From Cryobacterium frigoriphilum (lineage in GTDB: Bacteria; Actinomycetota; Actinomycetes; Actinomycetales; Microbacteriaceae), in the NCBI RefSeq assembly GCF_004403305.1, contig NZ_SOHE01000085.1, forward strand, positions 1 to 46,784: DNA of 46,784 bases, read 5' to 3'. The notes beneath the pieces were generated by a model. It was given only the letters and a program-made list of their open reading frames with translations, was not told the DNA's origin and ran no database searches. This document shows positions 29,299 to 37,800 of this stretch, in pieces. The position numbers and the translations under genes are program-made. The number at the start of each line of letters is the position of its first letter. Position 1 is the stretch's first letter.

Positions 29299-29577
29299 AT
29301 GCCGCCACGTTGGGAATCGTCAAGCGACAAGCATGGCGTTGACCGCGTCGATCAGATCTACGCAATTCTGCACGCGAACTACACGGCAGAATTGCCGGGC
29401 GCAGGACGTGACGACGGAATTGTGACTCTATTCATCGGGCCACAGCACGAGCAGACTGATCGTGAGGTTGAAATTCTCGTGAATGTCTTTCTTGACGGGC
29501 GGGAGTCCGTGATTTTTCACGCGATGCTGCTGGGCCCCAAGTTGCGCCGTTACCGTGAGGAGAATCCCAATGTCTGA
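29299..29577 (+). CDS. Putative toxin of a BrnT-like or related pair
   Basis: This 92-residue protein has DKHGVDRVDQIYAILHANYT, TLFIGPQ and VIFHAMLLGPK segments that resemble small actinobacterial proteins paired with ribbon-helix-helix partners. The fold may be related to RelE/BrnT-type ribonucleases, but I cannot confirm this. Its stop overlaps the start of the next gene by eight bases, as in coupled toxin-antitoxin operons. The ATG follows TAGAAT by six bases. The gene order (toxin first, antitoxin second) fits BrnTA. The toxic activity is inferred. Confidence 0.6.
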   Translation: MPPRWESSSDKHGVDRVDQIYAILHANYTAELPGAGRDDGIVTLFIGPQHEQTDREVEILVNVFLDGRESVIFHAMLLGPKLRRYREENPNV

Positions 29578-29926
29578 CCCGGACTACAGCGACATTGCGC
29601 AGCGGCTCGGCGACCCACTCGGGGCCTTGCCGGAGCCACGAAACGTGCGCACGGGAGCCGCGGCGGCCGCGGCAGGGCGTGCACTCCTGATCGGGGAGTA
29701 CGGCAGCGAGGACGCACTCACTGACGCGCTGCGCCCCGGCCGGCCTCGAATCGGAACGTCGGCCGCTGCTCGCGGCAGTTCTCCGACGGTTCGCGGGCGC
29801 ATTTCTGATGCGGACTTCGCCGCGCTCAAAGAGCTTGGCGAACGTACGGGCAAGAATCAGAGTGAATTGGTTCGAGAGTCCGTGCACCGGCTTTTGGCCG
29901 CCGAAGGCATGTTGCCTTCGCGATAG
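29570..29926 (+). CDS. Ribbon-helix-helix antitoxin
   Basis: This 118-residue protein has a C-terminal VRGRISDADFAALKELGERT and GKNQSELVRESVHRLLA that form a classic ribbon-helix-helix DNA-binding domain (about residues 74-113). The N-terminal half is less ordered and would be the toxin-neutralising part. Having the DNA-binding domain at the C-terminus is the less common arrangement for CopG-type antitoxins. ATG 29570 overlaps the upstream stop. The pair is enclosed by perfect 109-bp direct repeats about 970 bp apart. Confidence 0.75.
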   Translation: MSDPDYSDIAQRLGDPLGALPEPRNVRTGAAAAAAGRALLIGEYGSEDALTDALRPGRPRIGTSAAARGSSPTVRGRISDADFAALKELGERTGKNQSELVRESVHRLLAAEGMLPSR

Positions 29927-30071
29927 GGCGAGCCGCAGGCGATGCGGCTAACGGTTAGCTGCGGATGCCCCGGGTTACTGGTCGATGCCCGATTGCGGCT
30001 TCGGGACGCTCGCCAGGGGCACGTTAGGCCTCTCATCAGCATTTGCGATCGACGCGAGCCAGGTCGGCAGT

Positions 30072-30180
30072 GCGGGGTTCGGGTGGGCATCCGCTTGCCT
30101 GTCGATAAGAGTCAGCTGTGAGCGCGGCAGGCCGCTATAGAGGGGTCGCGGGCTCAGGACTGTCACTTATCGACACGATC
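30072..30180. repeat. 109-bp direct repeat, right copy, containing a 76-bp hairpin
   Basis: Perfect copy of 29106-29214; the hairpin proper is 30100-30175. It lies about 145 bases after the antitoxin stop. Confidence 0.95.
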
Positions 30181-30208
30181 GGGCCAGGCCGCCATCGGTC
30201 GTCGGCCG

Positions 30209-30295
30209 CGTACCATTCGACGGATGTTGGCGGTGACAGGCGCGGGCAGGGCCGGGAATGACTGCTGTTGGGCTGGAACTCCGTCGAATGGTACG
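30209..30295. repeat. 87-bp CGTACCATTCGACGG element, copy 1
   Basis: Bounded by CGTACCATTCGACGG and its exact complement CCGTCGAATGGTACG, a 15-bp perfect terminal inverted repeat around a 57-base variable core. It starts 28 bases after the 109-bp repeat. The other copies are at 39446 and 42837. Confidence 0.95.
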
Positions 30296-30347
30296 CGAGG
30301 CGGGGCGTGCTTTCGTTAACTGGGCCGCAGCGCCCATCATGGTGACC

Positions 30348-30728
30348 ATGACCTTTCGTTCGACACCCATCCGGGTTTGCCGGTGCTGGCCCACAGCGAG
30401 AGCCTGCGCGCTCGTGTCACCGATGCCCTGCGGGAGTCGCTCGTTGCCGGCAAAATGCGGCCGGTGCGCATCTATTTCGCTCCGAACCTGGCGGAGATGC
30501 TCGGAGTCTCGGCCACTCCGGTGCGAAGCGATGATCGATCTGGCCAGGGAAGGACTCGTCGAACCGATTCGCAATAAGGGGTACTTCGTCGTGCAGCTGC
30601 GCGACGATGACCTGACCGCGCTGCGTGCCCTGATCGAGGTGCCCACGGGCGGCATGGTCGAGATTCTCGAAAGCCACGGCCTGCCGGCATCCGCTGCCGA
30701 GGTCGGCGAACCGCGCCTGATCGAGTAG
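30348..30728 (+). pseudogene. GntR-family regulator, frameshifted and truncated
   Basis: One frame encodes LAHSESLRARVTDALRESLV, then APNLAEMLGVSATPV, which is the winged-helix of FadR-type GntR regulators. Near 30520 about two bases of the expected Arg codon are missing, and the rest (EAMIDLAREGLVEPIRNKGY) is in another frame. That frame stops after the first helix of the ligand-binding domain (RALIEVPTGGMVEILESHG). Intact members are about 220 residues. It sits just before the ornithine-cyclodeaminase-type gene, which it presumably once controlled. Confidence 0.75.
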
Positions 30729-30814
30729 CACCCGATCGCAGCATCGCTGCGGCAGGGGTCAGCCCCCTTCAGTATGAAAAGTCACGCACCGCGAATCACA
30801 GAGAACGGAACACA

Positions 30815-31756
30815 ATGTCAACGTCAACCCTCGCCCCGGTCGCACTGATCACCTCGGAGCAGGTGCATGAGGGACTGTCGATGGCCGAAGCCGTTCTCGC
30901 CCTGGCCACGGCGCTGCGTGCGGGTCTTGACCCGCACGCAGCGCCGGCCCGCGGCAACATTCCGCTGAACCGCGGAAGTTTTCTGCTGATGCCGGGCGAA
31001 TTCGGCGACTACGCGGGCGTGAAGATCCTCACCGTGGCCCCCGACAACCCGGCGCAAAATCTGCCCCGCATTCAGGGCAACTACCTGCTTTTTGACTCGC
31101 ACACGCTCAGCCCCCTCGCGCTGATCGACGGCATCGCCCTCACCCTGCTGCGCACGCCGGCGGTCTCGGCGCTCGGCGTCGACCTGCTCGCCGCAGCGGA
31201 TGCCTCCACGCTGCTGGTTTTCGGCACCGGTCCGCAGGCGCTCTTTCACGTACGCGCCGTCGCCGCCGTACGACCGTTGACGCGCGTCACGATCGTCGGG
31301 CGCTCACCCGAGCGCGCCGCCGAGCTGGTCGCGACGCTGCAGGCTGAAGGCTTCACGGCCGCCGCCGGATCGGCCGTCGATGTCGCCGACGCGCAGATCG
31401 TGATCTGCTGCACGAGTGCCAGCGAGCCCCTGTTCGACGGTGCCCTGGTGCGCGACGATGCCGTCGTCGTGGCGATGGGGTCGCACGATCCGGCCGCCCG
31501 CGAGACCGACGATGTGCTCGCCGCGCGCAGCCGGGTCTACGTGGAAGACGTCGATACGGCCCTGCGTGAGGCCGGCGACGTGGTGATCGGCATCGAGCAT
31601 GGCGGCATCGACCCTCTGGACCTCGTCACCCTGTCCGACCTCGCCCGGAACGGCGCCGCCCCGCGCTCCGGCCCCGCGCTGTTCAAGAGCGTCGGCATGG
31701 GCTGGCAGGACCTGATCATTGCGAGCGCCCTGCACGCGCACCGTGACAACAACTAG
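30815..31756 (+). CDS. Ornithine cyclodeaminase/mu-crystallin-family protein
   Basis: This 313-residue NAD(P)-dependent enzyme has VFGTGPQALFHVRA (about residues 134-147) as the dinucleotide-binding loop, GSFLLMPGEFGDYAGVKILT and IQGNYLLFDSHTLSPLALID upstream as the family hallmarks, and VVVAMGSHDPAARE downstream. The family includes ornithine cyclodeaminase, alanine dehydrogenase and ketimine reductases, and the substrate cannot be told from sequence. Neighbours are a broken GntR regulator upstream and a D-amino-acid-oxidase fragment four bases downstream, a combination typical of D-amino acid or hydroxyproline breakdown. The gene itself looks intact, but its pathway partners are not. Confidence 0.85.
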   Translation: MSTSTLAPVALITSEQVHEGLSMAEAVLALATALRAGLDPHAAPARGNIPLNRGSFLLMPGEFGDYAGVKILTVAPDNPAQNLPRIQGNYLLFDSHTLSPLALIDGIALTLLRTPAVSALGVDLLAAADASTLLVFGTGPQALFHVRAVAAVRPLTRVTIVGRSPERAAELVATLQAEGFTAAAGSAVDVADAQIVICCTSASEPLFDGALVRDDAVVVAMGSHDPAARETDDVLAARSRVYVEDVDTALREAGDVVIGIEHGGIDPLDLVTLSDLARNGAAPRSGPALFKSVGMGWQDLIIASALHAHRDNN

Positions 31757-31759
31757 GCC

Positions 31760-31980
31760 ATGACCGCGCAGAGGGTGCCGCGACCGGCCGGGCCGGCCCT
31801 GGACGCAGCCGAGGTGCTCAACGCGAAGGTGGGTCTGCGTCCGTTTCGCAGCGCCGTGCGGCTGCAGAGCACCCGCCTGAACGGGCGCGTGGTGGTCAGC
31901 TGCTACGGACACGACGGTTCGGGGGTCACGATGAGCTGGGGCTGCGCGGACGCGGTGGTGCGCCTGGTTCGGGACGCGGC
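31760..31980 (+). pseudogene. FAD-dependent D-amino-acid oxidase C-terminal fragment
   Basis: About 73 codons read VGLRPFRSAVRLQ and then VVVSCYGHDGSGVTMSWGCA. This is the C-terminal signature of D-amino-acid oxidases and related FAD oxidoreductases (consensus YGHGGxGxTLSWG). The N-terminal FAD-binding domain and most of the protein (normally about 320 residues) are missing. The frame runs on into the 76-bp hairpin at 32017, so the original C-terminus is also lost. Confidence 0.75.
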
Positions 31981-32016
31981 GGGTGTCGCGCCGGTGCGGG
32001 AGGCGGGGCATCCGCT

Positions 32017-32092
32017 TGTCGATAAGAGTCAGCTGTGCGGGAGGAACCCTGCTATACGGGGGTTCCGGGCTCACAGCTGACACTTATCGACA
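32017..32092. repeat. 76-bp TGTCGATAA hairpin, copy 5
   Basis: It ends 10 bases beyond the stop of the minus-strand cutinase gene. It is most similar to copy 6 at 34790, which lies on the other side of the cutinase gene; both share a GGGGGTTCC-type loop. Confidence 0.95.
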
Positions 32093-32101
32093 CGATTGCG
32101 C

Positions 32102-34222
32102 TCAGGCGGTGGCGCTGACCCGGCGCGACCGCACGACGGTCAGCCCCAGGCCGACAAGCAGCACCAGCAGGGCGGCGCCCAGCGCGCCCCCGGGGTTGAC
32201 CCCGCCCACAGCCAGGGCCGGGATGCCGGCCACCGAAGCGGATGCCGGCGCGTCTTCGACCCGCACGCCGAGGTTGAGCACCCGGGCCGAGCCGTTCGGG
32301 GCGAGGCCGACGACCTGCAGGGTGTGCGGGCCCGACCGGATCGCCGGCACGGCGAAGGTGCGGTTGAACGTGCCGGCCGCCGTGGTGGTGGCGGTACCGA
32401 CCGAGGTGGCGGTCGAGAACAGGTACACCCCGACCTCGGAGTTCGGAGCGAAGCCGTCTGCGGAGACGGTGACCGATCCGTCGTGCTCGAGCACCAGGAC
32501 GGTGTTCGCGCCGACCACGATCGCGTCGCCGGCCTTGTTGAGCCCCCCGAGGGTGAGCGAGAAGTCGGTGCCGGTGAGCGTCACTCGAGTGTTGGCGGCA
32601 TTGCGGGAGACGGTGACGGCATCCGCTTGGCCATTCAGGGTCGAGCTGGCCTGGCCGGCAGCGGGAACGGTGACCGGGGTCACCGGCGCGGGGGTGCCAG
32701 CGGCCGCGGGCGGTGTGGTCACGGGCGGTTCGGTGACGGGGCTCGGATCGGGGGTCGGCGCGGGCATCACCGTGACGAGCGTGGTGCCCCAGCCGCCGGT
32801 TTCGGCTCCGACGACCAGATAGTACAGGCCCGGCGTGAGAGTGGCGGGAACGGCAATGCCGGTGGCCTGCCAGCCGTCGGCGAGCTGCGTCGCGAAGGCG
32901 GGTTCGGCGTCCCATGGCGATGCGGACACGGTCGGAACCAGCATCGCGGTGAGCGCCGAGTCGGCGGGGGCTCCCTGCAGCACGAGCGGAAGGCTGGTTC
33001 CGACCACGACCGGCGCCTGCTCGGCGACGAGGATGGACGGCTGCGCGAACGAAGCCTTCGGCACGGCGGCAGCGGCCGGCGCGACCGTGTACTGAAGTGT
33101 GATCGTGGTGCTGCGGCCGATCAAGTCGGTGACGGTCACCGCTACGGGGTACTCGCCGGCCGCCCTGACCGGCGCGAAGGCCAGACCGGTCTGGTTGGTC
33201 TGCACGTCGTCGCCGAAGTCGAACTCGTACGTCACGAGCGGGTCGGCCGACTGTGATCCGACGGCCGAGATCACCGTCGGCGCGCCCTCGATCGCCAAAG
33301 CGGATGCCGCGGCCTGCACGGTCGGGGCAAGCGCGGGTGACACGGCGGCGACAGGATTCAATCGGGCATCACTGACCAACGACGCCATGGCCTGCAGGGT
33401 CGGCGCCCGGTCGGCCTCGGAGACAAAGTAGGCATGGTTCTCATACGCGCCCGTCGCGACACGCCAGATGCTGGTCCAGCCGAAGTCACACACCGGGTCG
33501 CCCGCGTGGCAGAGGGCTGCGGTCGCGGTGTTCTGCGCGTAGACGCCGTCGAACGTGTCGCCGAAGTGCGGGGAGAGCCACCGCAGCAGGCCGTCTCCGG
33601 CGGCACCGGTGCCGACGTTGCCGACCGCGTTCGGCTGCTGGGTCGGGTCGCCGATCGTGACGACGCCGACGACGTCGATCGGGTTGAGCTGGGCGAGCAC
33701 GCGGGCCGCGAGGGCACCCTGCGAGTAGCCGATGGCGATGAAGCGCGGAGCGTAGGCGCAGCTGCTGGCGGCAGCGGTGCTCTTGGCCTTCTTGATGATC
33801 AGTTCGGCGGCGACGGCGCCGGCCTGGGCCGAGGCCGACAGGCTCGCGACTTCGGTGGGATCGGCGGCGATGGCCGGGTATCCGGGGAGGTGCGGCGCAT
33901 CGGGCGCGCCGACCCCGAGCACGGGAATGCCGGCGGCAACTGCCTCGGGAGCGAATTGCCCGATCAGGCGCTGCAGCGTGGGGCCTTCCCAGCCGTTGGT
34001 GATGAGGTCGCTGCCGGCGTAGGCGTAGTTGGCGCCAGCGGATGTCGTCACAGCGGGAACCAGGTTGGTCTCGCCGCTGCCGCGGAACGCGAGCACGGTG
34101 ACGGGCGCGCAGGTTGAATCGGCGGCGACGGCTGCGGTAGCCACGCCCCCGACGAGGGCGGAGGTCACGACCGCACCGGCCAGAACACCCCCGAGAAGAC
34201 GACGAATGGTGGCCTTGGCCAT
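32102..34222 (-). CDS. Secreted cutinase-family esterase with PKD-like domain and membrane tail
   Basis: This 706-residue protein has a signal peptide (residues 1-34, ending AAVAA). The cutinase domain (about 36-300) has AIGYSQGALAA with nucleophile Ser167, Asp242 or Asp246 in CHAGDPVCDF and His263 in ENHAYF. A PKD-like beta domain follows (DPLVTYEFDFGDDVQTNQTG), then further beta domains, a Pro/Thr-rich linker and a C-terminal hydrophobic segment (GGALGAALLVLLVGLGLTVV) with basic tail RSRRVSATA. It probably hydrolyses lipid or polyester substrates at the cell surface. The ATG has a GGGGGA ribosome site; an upstream open frame continues into compound repeats and is not coding. It is flanked on both sides by related 76-bp hairpins. 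Confidence 0.88.
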   Translation of the reverse strand: MAKATIRRLLGGVLAGAVVTSALVGGVATAAVAADSTCAPVTVLAFRGSGETNLVPAVTTSAGANYAYAGSDLITNGWEGPTLQRLIGQFAPEAVAAGIPVLGVGAPDAPHLPGYPAIAADPTEVASLSASAQAGAVAAELIIKKAKSTAAASSCAYAPRFIAIGYSQGALAARVLAQLNPIDVVGVVTIGDPTQQPNAVGNVGTGAAGDGLLRWLSPHFGDTFDGVYAQNTATAALCHAGDPVCDFGWTSIWRVATGAYENHAYFVSEADRAPTLQAMASLVSDARLNPVAAVSPALAPTVQAAASALAIEGAPTVISAVGSQSADPLVTYEFDFGDDVQTNQTGLAFAPVRAAGEYPVAVTVTDLIGRSTTITLQYTVAPAAAAVPKASFAQPSILVAEQAPVVVGTSLPLVLQGAPADSALTAMLVPTVSASPWDAEPAFATQLADGWQATGIAVPATLTPGLYYLVVGAETGGWGTTLVTVMPAPTPDPSPVTEPPVTTPPAAAGTPAPVTPVTVPAAGQASSTLNGQADAVTVSRNAANTRVTLTGTDFSLTLGGLNKAGDAIVVGANTVLVLEHDGSVTVSADGFAPNSEVGVYLFSTATSVGTATTTAAGTFNRTFAVPAIRSGPHTLQVVGLAPNGSARVLNLGVRVEDAPASASVAGIPALAVGGVNPGGALGAALLVLLVGLGLTVVRSRRVSATA

Positions 34223-34373
34223 GAAATTCCCCCTGTGGTGTGCACTGGTGTGCACGGTCATGCATTCTGAGCGACGATGCTGCCCCCATCGACACTGATT
34301 TTCACAACCTAACGTGCCCGGGACCCCGGAACAACACCCCCAAACGCGCGGTCGAAACCACACGGGCCGACTG

Positions 34374-34741
34374 TTCCGCTGGTTGAGCGCGAGCTTGCGA
34401 GCGGTCGAAACCGCGCGGGCCGACTCTGAGGGCCGGCCCACCGGGTTTCGACCGGCGCGCTGCGCGCACCGGCTCAACCAGCGGCGTTGGTTGAGCCGCG
34501 AGCTTGCGGGGTCTCGCTGGTTGAGCCTGCGCGCAGAGCGCGCTGGTCGAAACCTGGTGGGCTGGCTTTCGGGGTTTGCTTGCGGGGTTTCGACCGCTCG
34601 CAAGCTCGCGGCTCAACCGGCGGGGTCTCGCTGGTTGAGCCTGCGCGCAGAGCGCGCTGGTCGAAACCTGGTGGGCTGGCTTTCGGGGTTGGCCTGCTTT
34701 GGTTTCGACCGCTCGCAAGCTCGCGGCTCAACCGGCGAGGG
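34374..34741. repeat. Compound palindromic repeat cluster (about 4 units)
   Basis: This cluster uses arms containing GAGCTTGCGAGC-like sequence (CGCTCGCAAGCTCGCGG) in place of the CTCCTTCGTCGCGG arm. It fills most of the gap between the cutinase and the large fusion gene. Confidence 0.92.
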
Positions 34742-34789
34742 GGTGGGGGAGGGGCGAATTACGGGCAGCGTCGGGGCGGGGCATCCGCT

Positions 34790-34865
34790 TGTCGATAAGA
34801 GTCAGCTGTGAGGGAGGGACCCCGCTATACGGGGGTTCCGGGCTCACAGCTGACACTTATCGACA
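34790..34865. repeat. 76-bp TGTCGATAA hairpin, copy 6
   Basis: It ends 25 bases beyond the stop of the 1487-residue gene. The arms pair almost perfectly (TGTCGATAAGAGTCAGCTGT with ACAGCTGACACTTATCGACA). Confidence 0.95.
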
Positions 34866-34889
34866 CGGTTGGCAGGTGCTCGCCGGGCC

Positions 34890-37800
34890 CTACCGGGTGG
34901 CGGCCGAGCGGCGGCGGCGCTGCACCAACAGGAACCCGCCTCCAAGCAGCAACAGCAGAACGACCGCGGTGATGGTGTCGCCCGCTTCGAACCCGGTTGA
35001 CGACAGCTCGCTCGCGGTGGCGCGTGAACCGGCTGCCGCAGCGGGAGCCGGTGTGCCGGGAACGTCGACCGCGAACGGAGCCCAGCCGACCAGCTCGTTG
35101 CGCAGGTCGAAGATCGCGATCTTGTGGGCGCCCGGCGCGAATCCCGAGACATCCACCGTGATCGCGCCGTTGATGATCTGGTGCCAGCCGAGCGGGGTGG
35201 CCACCGAGAAGCCCTGCACCGAAACCCAGTCTCCCTCACCGCTGCCGGGCACGGTGATCGTCGCTACGCCAGCCACGACCCTCATGGATACCCCGCCGGC
35301 ATTGCCGGCCACGAGATCGGCGTCGGTGAGCGGCGACCGCGGCTGCGTGATGAGCGGCTCACGGTCAATGGTCACGGCGGCCGTCGTGACCGTCGCCGAA
35401 CCGTAGCCCGCAGCCGAGGCGGTTACGCGGGCCGACAGCGAACGCGCGCCGTCGTCGCCGGTCACGGTGTAGGTTTCCGTTTCGGCGCCCGCGATGACCT
35501 CGCCGTCACGCAGCCACTGATAGGTCATGCTGGTCGCCGTGTTCCACGTGCCGGGCGCCACGGTGAGGGCAGCGCCGAGGGCACCGGCTCCGCTGAGCGT
35601 CGGAGCCTGCTGCAGCTCGAGGTCGCCGGTTCCGATGGTCATGGCGCTCGCCGCAATCACCGCGGGGGAGTAGCCCGCCTGCGTGACGGTCGCCCGCACG
35701 CTCAGGGTCTGGTCGACATCCGTCGCCGTCGGCAGGTAGGAGGCGCCGGTCGCGCCGGTGATCGCCTCACCGTTGCGCAGCCACTGGATGCCGAGCTCGG
35801 CGCCCTCTGGAGTGCTCCAGCCGGTCTGCACCGCGGTGAGGGGCGAGCCGACCTTGGGCATACCCGTCAGATCGATCCGAGCATCACCGAGATCTAACTC
35901 GCGCAGGGACACGGTGATCGCCTGACTCACCGTCTCGGCGCGCACCGTCACCCGCAACTCGGCGGTTCCGCCCGACACCGCCGTGACGGTGCCCGCCTCG
36001 GGATCGGCGGCGATGATGGTGCCGGCCGGGGCATCCGTCGCCGCACCGATGAAGACCCCGGCGCCAGCCCACTGGGTGGAAACGGGCCAGGCCGCCGGCA
36101 CGGTGCGTTCGTCGTGGCCGGAGTCCTGACGGAACTCGGCCGACAGGGGGCCGGCATCGCCCACGATCAGCGACTCGGGAGCGGTCAGGCTCAGGGTGCC
36201 GGCGTCGATGCGCGGCTTGGTCTCGACCTCGAGCCAGGGCTCGGTGGCGTCGGCCCACTCACCCTGGGCGGGGTCGATGCCGAGCATGGTCCAGCCGGTG
36301 AAGCCGCCGTTATCGGGCGAGGTCGCCGGGCCCTTACCCGAGTTGCCGTTGATCACATACGGCACGCCGTCGATGCTGGAGGTATGGAAGGCTCCCACGT
36401 GGCCGGCGACATAGGCGGCCGACTTGCCGGATTCGGCGCGGAAATCCTGCAGCCAGTCGTCGACCATGGCGGCCTCGTTGCGGTCGGAGAGCTGGCTGCT
36501 CTTGCTCGGCAGCGGGTCGTTGGTGGGCATGTGCGAGACGAAGAGCACGCCGGTCACGCTCGGGTCCGCGGCGGCCGCGTCGAGCTGCTCGCGAGTCTGC
36601 TTGACCTGGGCGAAGTCGCTGCGCAGCAGGCCCGTCGCCGAACTGGTCGTGATAAAGCGAGTGCCGTCGACGTCGAAGACGTTGCTCGTGGCGCCGAAGG
36701 CGGCCCGAAAGTTGTCAATCGAGGCACCCATGATCTCGTGGTTTCCCGGAACGTAATACCAGGGAAACTCGACCCCGGCGAGTTCCTCGTCGAGAATCTC
36801 GCGGGCGAGCTCGAAGTCCGCCGCCGAACCCTCATCGACCAGGTCGCCGTTGATGAGCAGCACGTCGGGCTGTTCCGCGACGATCTCCTGCAGGGCCGTG
36901 CGGGCGCCGGTGACCTGGTAGCTGTCGGGGTCGCGGGCGACGAATTGCGCGTCGGACATGACCGCGACCCGCAGCTCTTCATCATCGGTGCCGCCGGTCT
37001 CGGTCACGATCGCGTCGGTCGGGCGCTCCACGTCGGGTGCCACGATGCCGTCGGGCGGCAGATAGGCGTAGATCTTCGAGAATTCGAGCGAGCCGGTGTA
37101 CTGCTTGGCTGCGACGGTCTCCAACACGCGAATGCGCTCGAGCTTCAGCGGAAAGGTGAAGGTCTCCGGCACGAGAAAGTCGACCCGCTGCCAGCCGGTC
37201 CACGTCGCGTGCAGCGACTGGGACCCGTCGGGACCGTCGATCCAGTTGCGTACCCCGTTGGCCTGCATGACCTGCAGCCGCAGCAGCGATCCGTTTCCGT
37301 CACCCTTGATCCACACCGACAGCTTCTGCGGGCGGCCCGGAATGTCGATGCCACCGGTGCCGCCGCTGACCGCGCCGGGCGCCACAGCGTAACGGCCCCG
37401 GGTACCGGTCGAATCGGTGAAGTCGTAATTGAGACGGATGCTGGCGCTGCCCTCGTGCCCCTCGCCTGCCTCGATCGAGCCAACGGCCGCACGATCCTGT
37501 GCCGTCGTCCATCCCGAAATATCGCTGAAGTCGTCGATGACGCGCACCTCGAGCGGCACGGACACGGCCACCTCGACGCTCTGACCGCCGGCGGCGAAGG
37601 CGAGTGTGGCCGTGCCCTCGGTGGCGGTCGCGGTCACCAGAAAACGGCCATCGGCCTGAGCCTCGACCGCGAACGCGGCCGGGTTCGAGTTGCTGACGGT
37701 GACGTCGGCCGCCTCGATCGGGGCGGTGAAACCCTGCTCGTCGTGGCCGACCAGGTCCAGTGCGGTGCTGGAACCCTCGGCCTCGAGGGTGACCACCTGC

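Noticed and set aside
33434..34117. Plus-strand open frame antisense to the cutinase gene
   Set aside because: Overlaps a gene with signal peptide, catalytic triad and ribosome site; no motif of its own.
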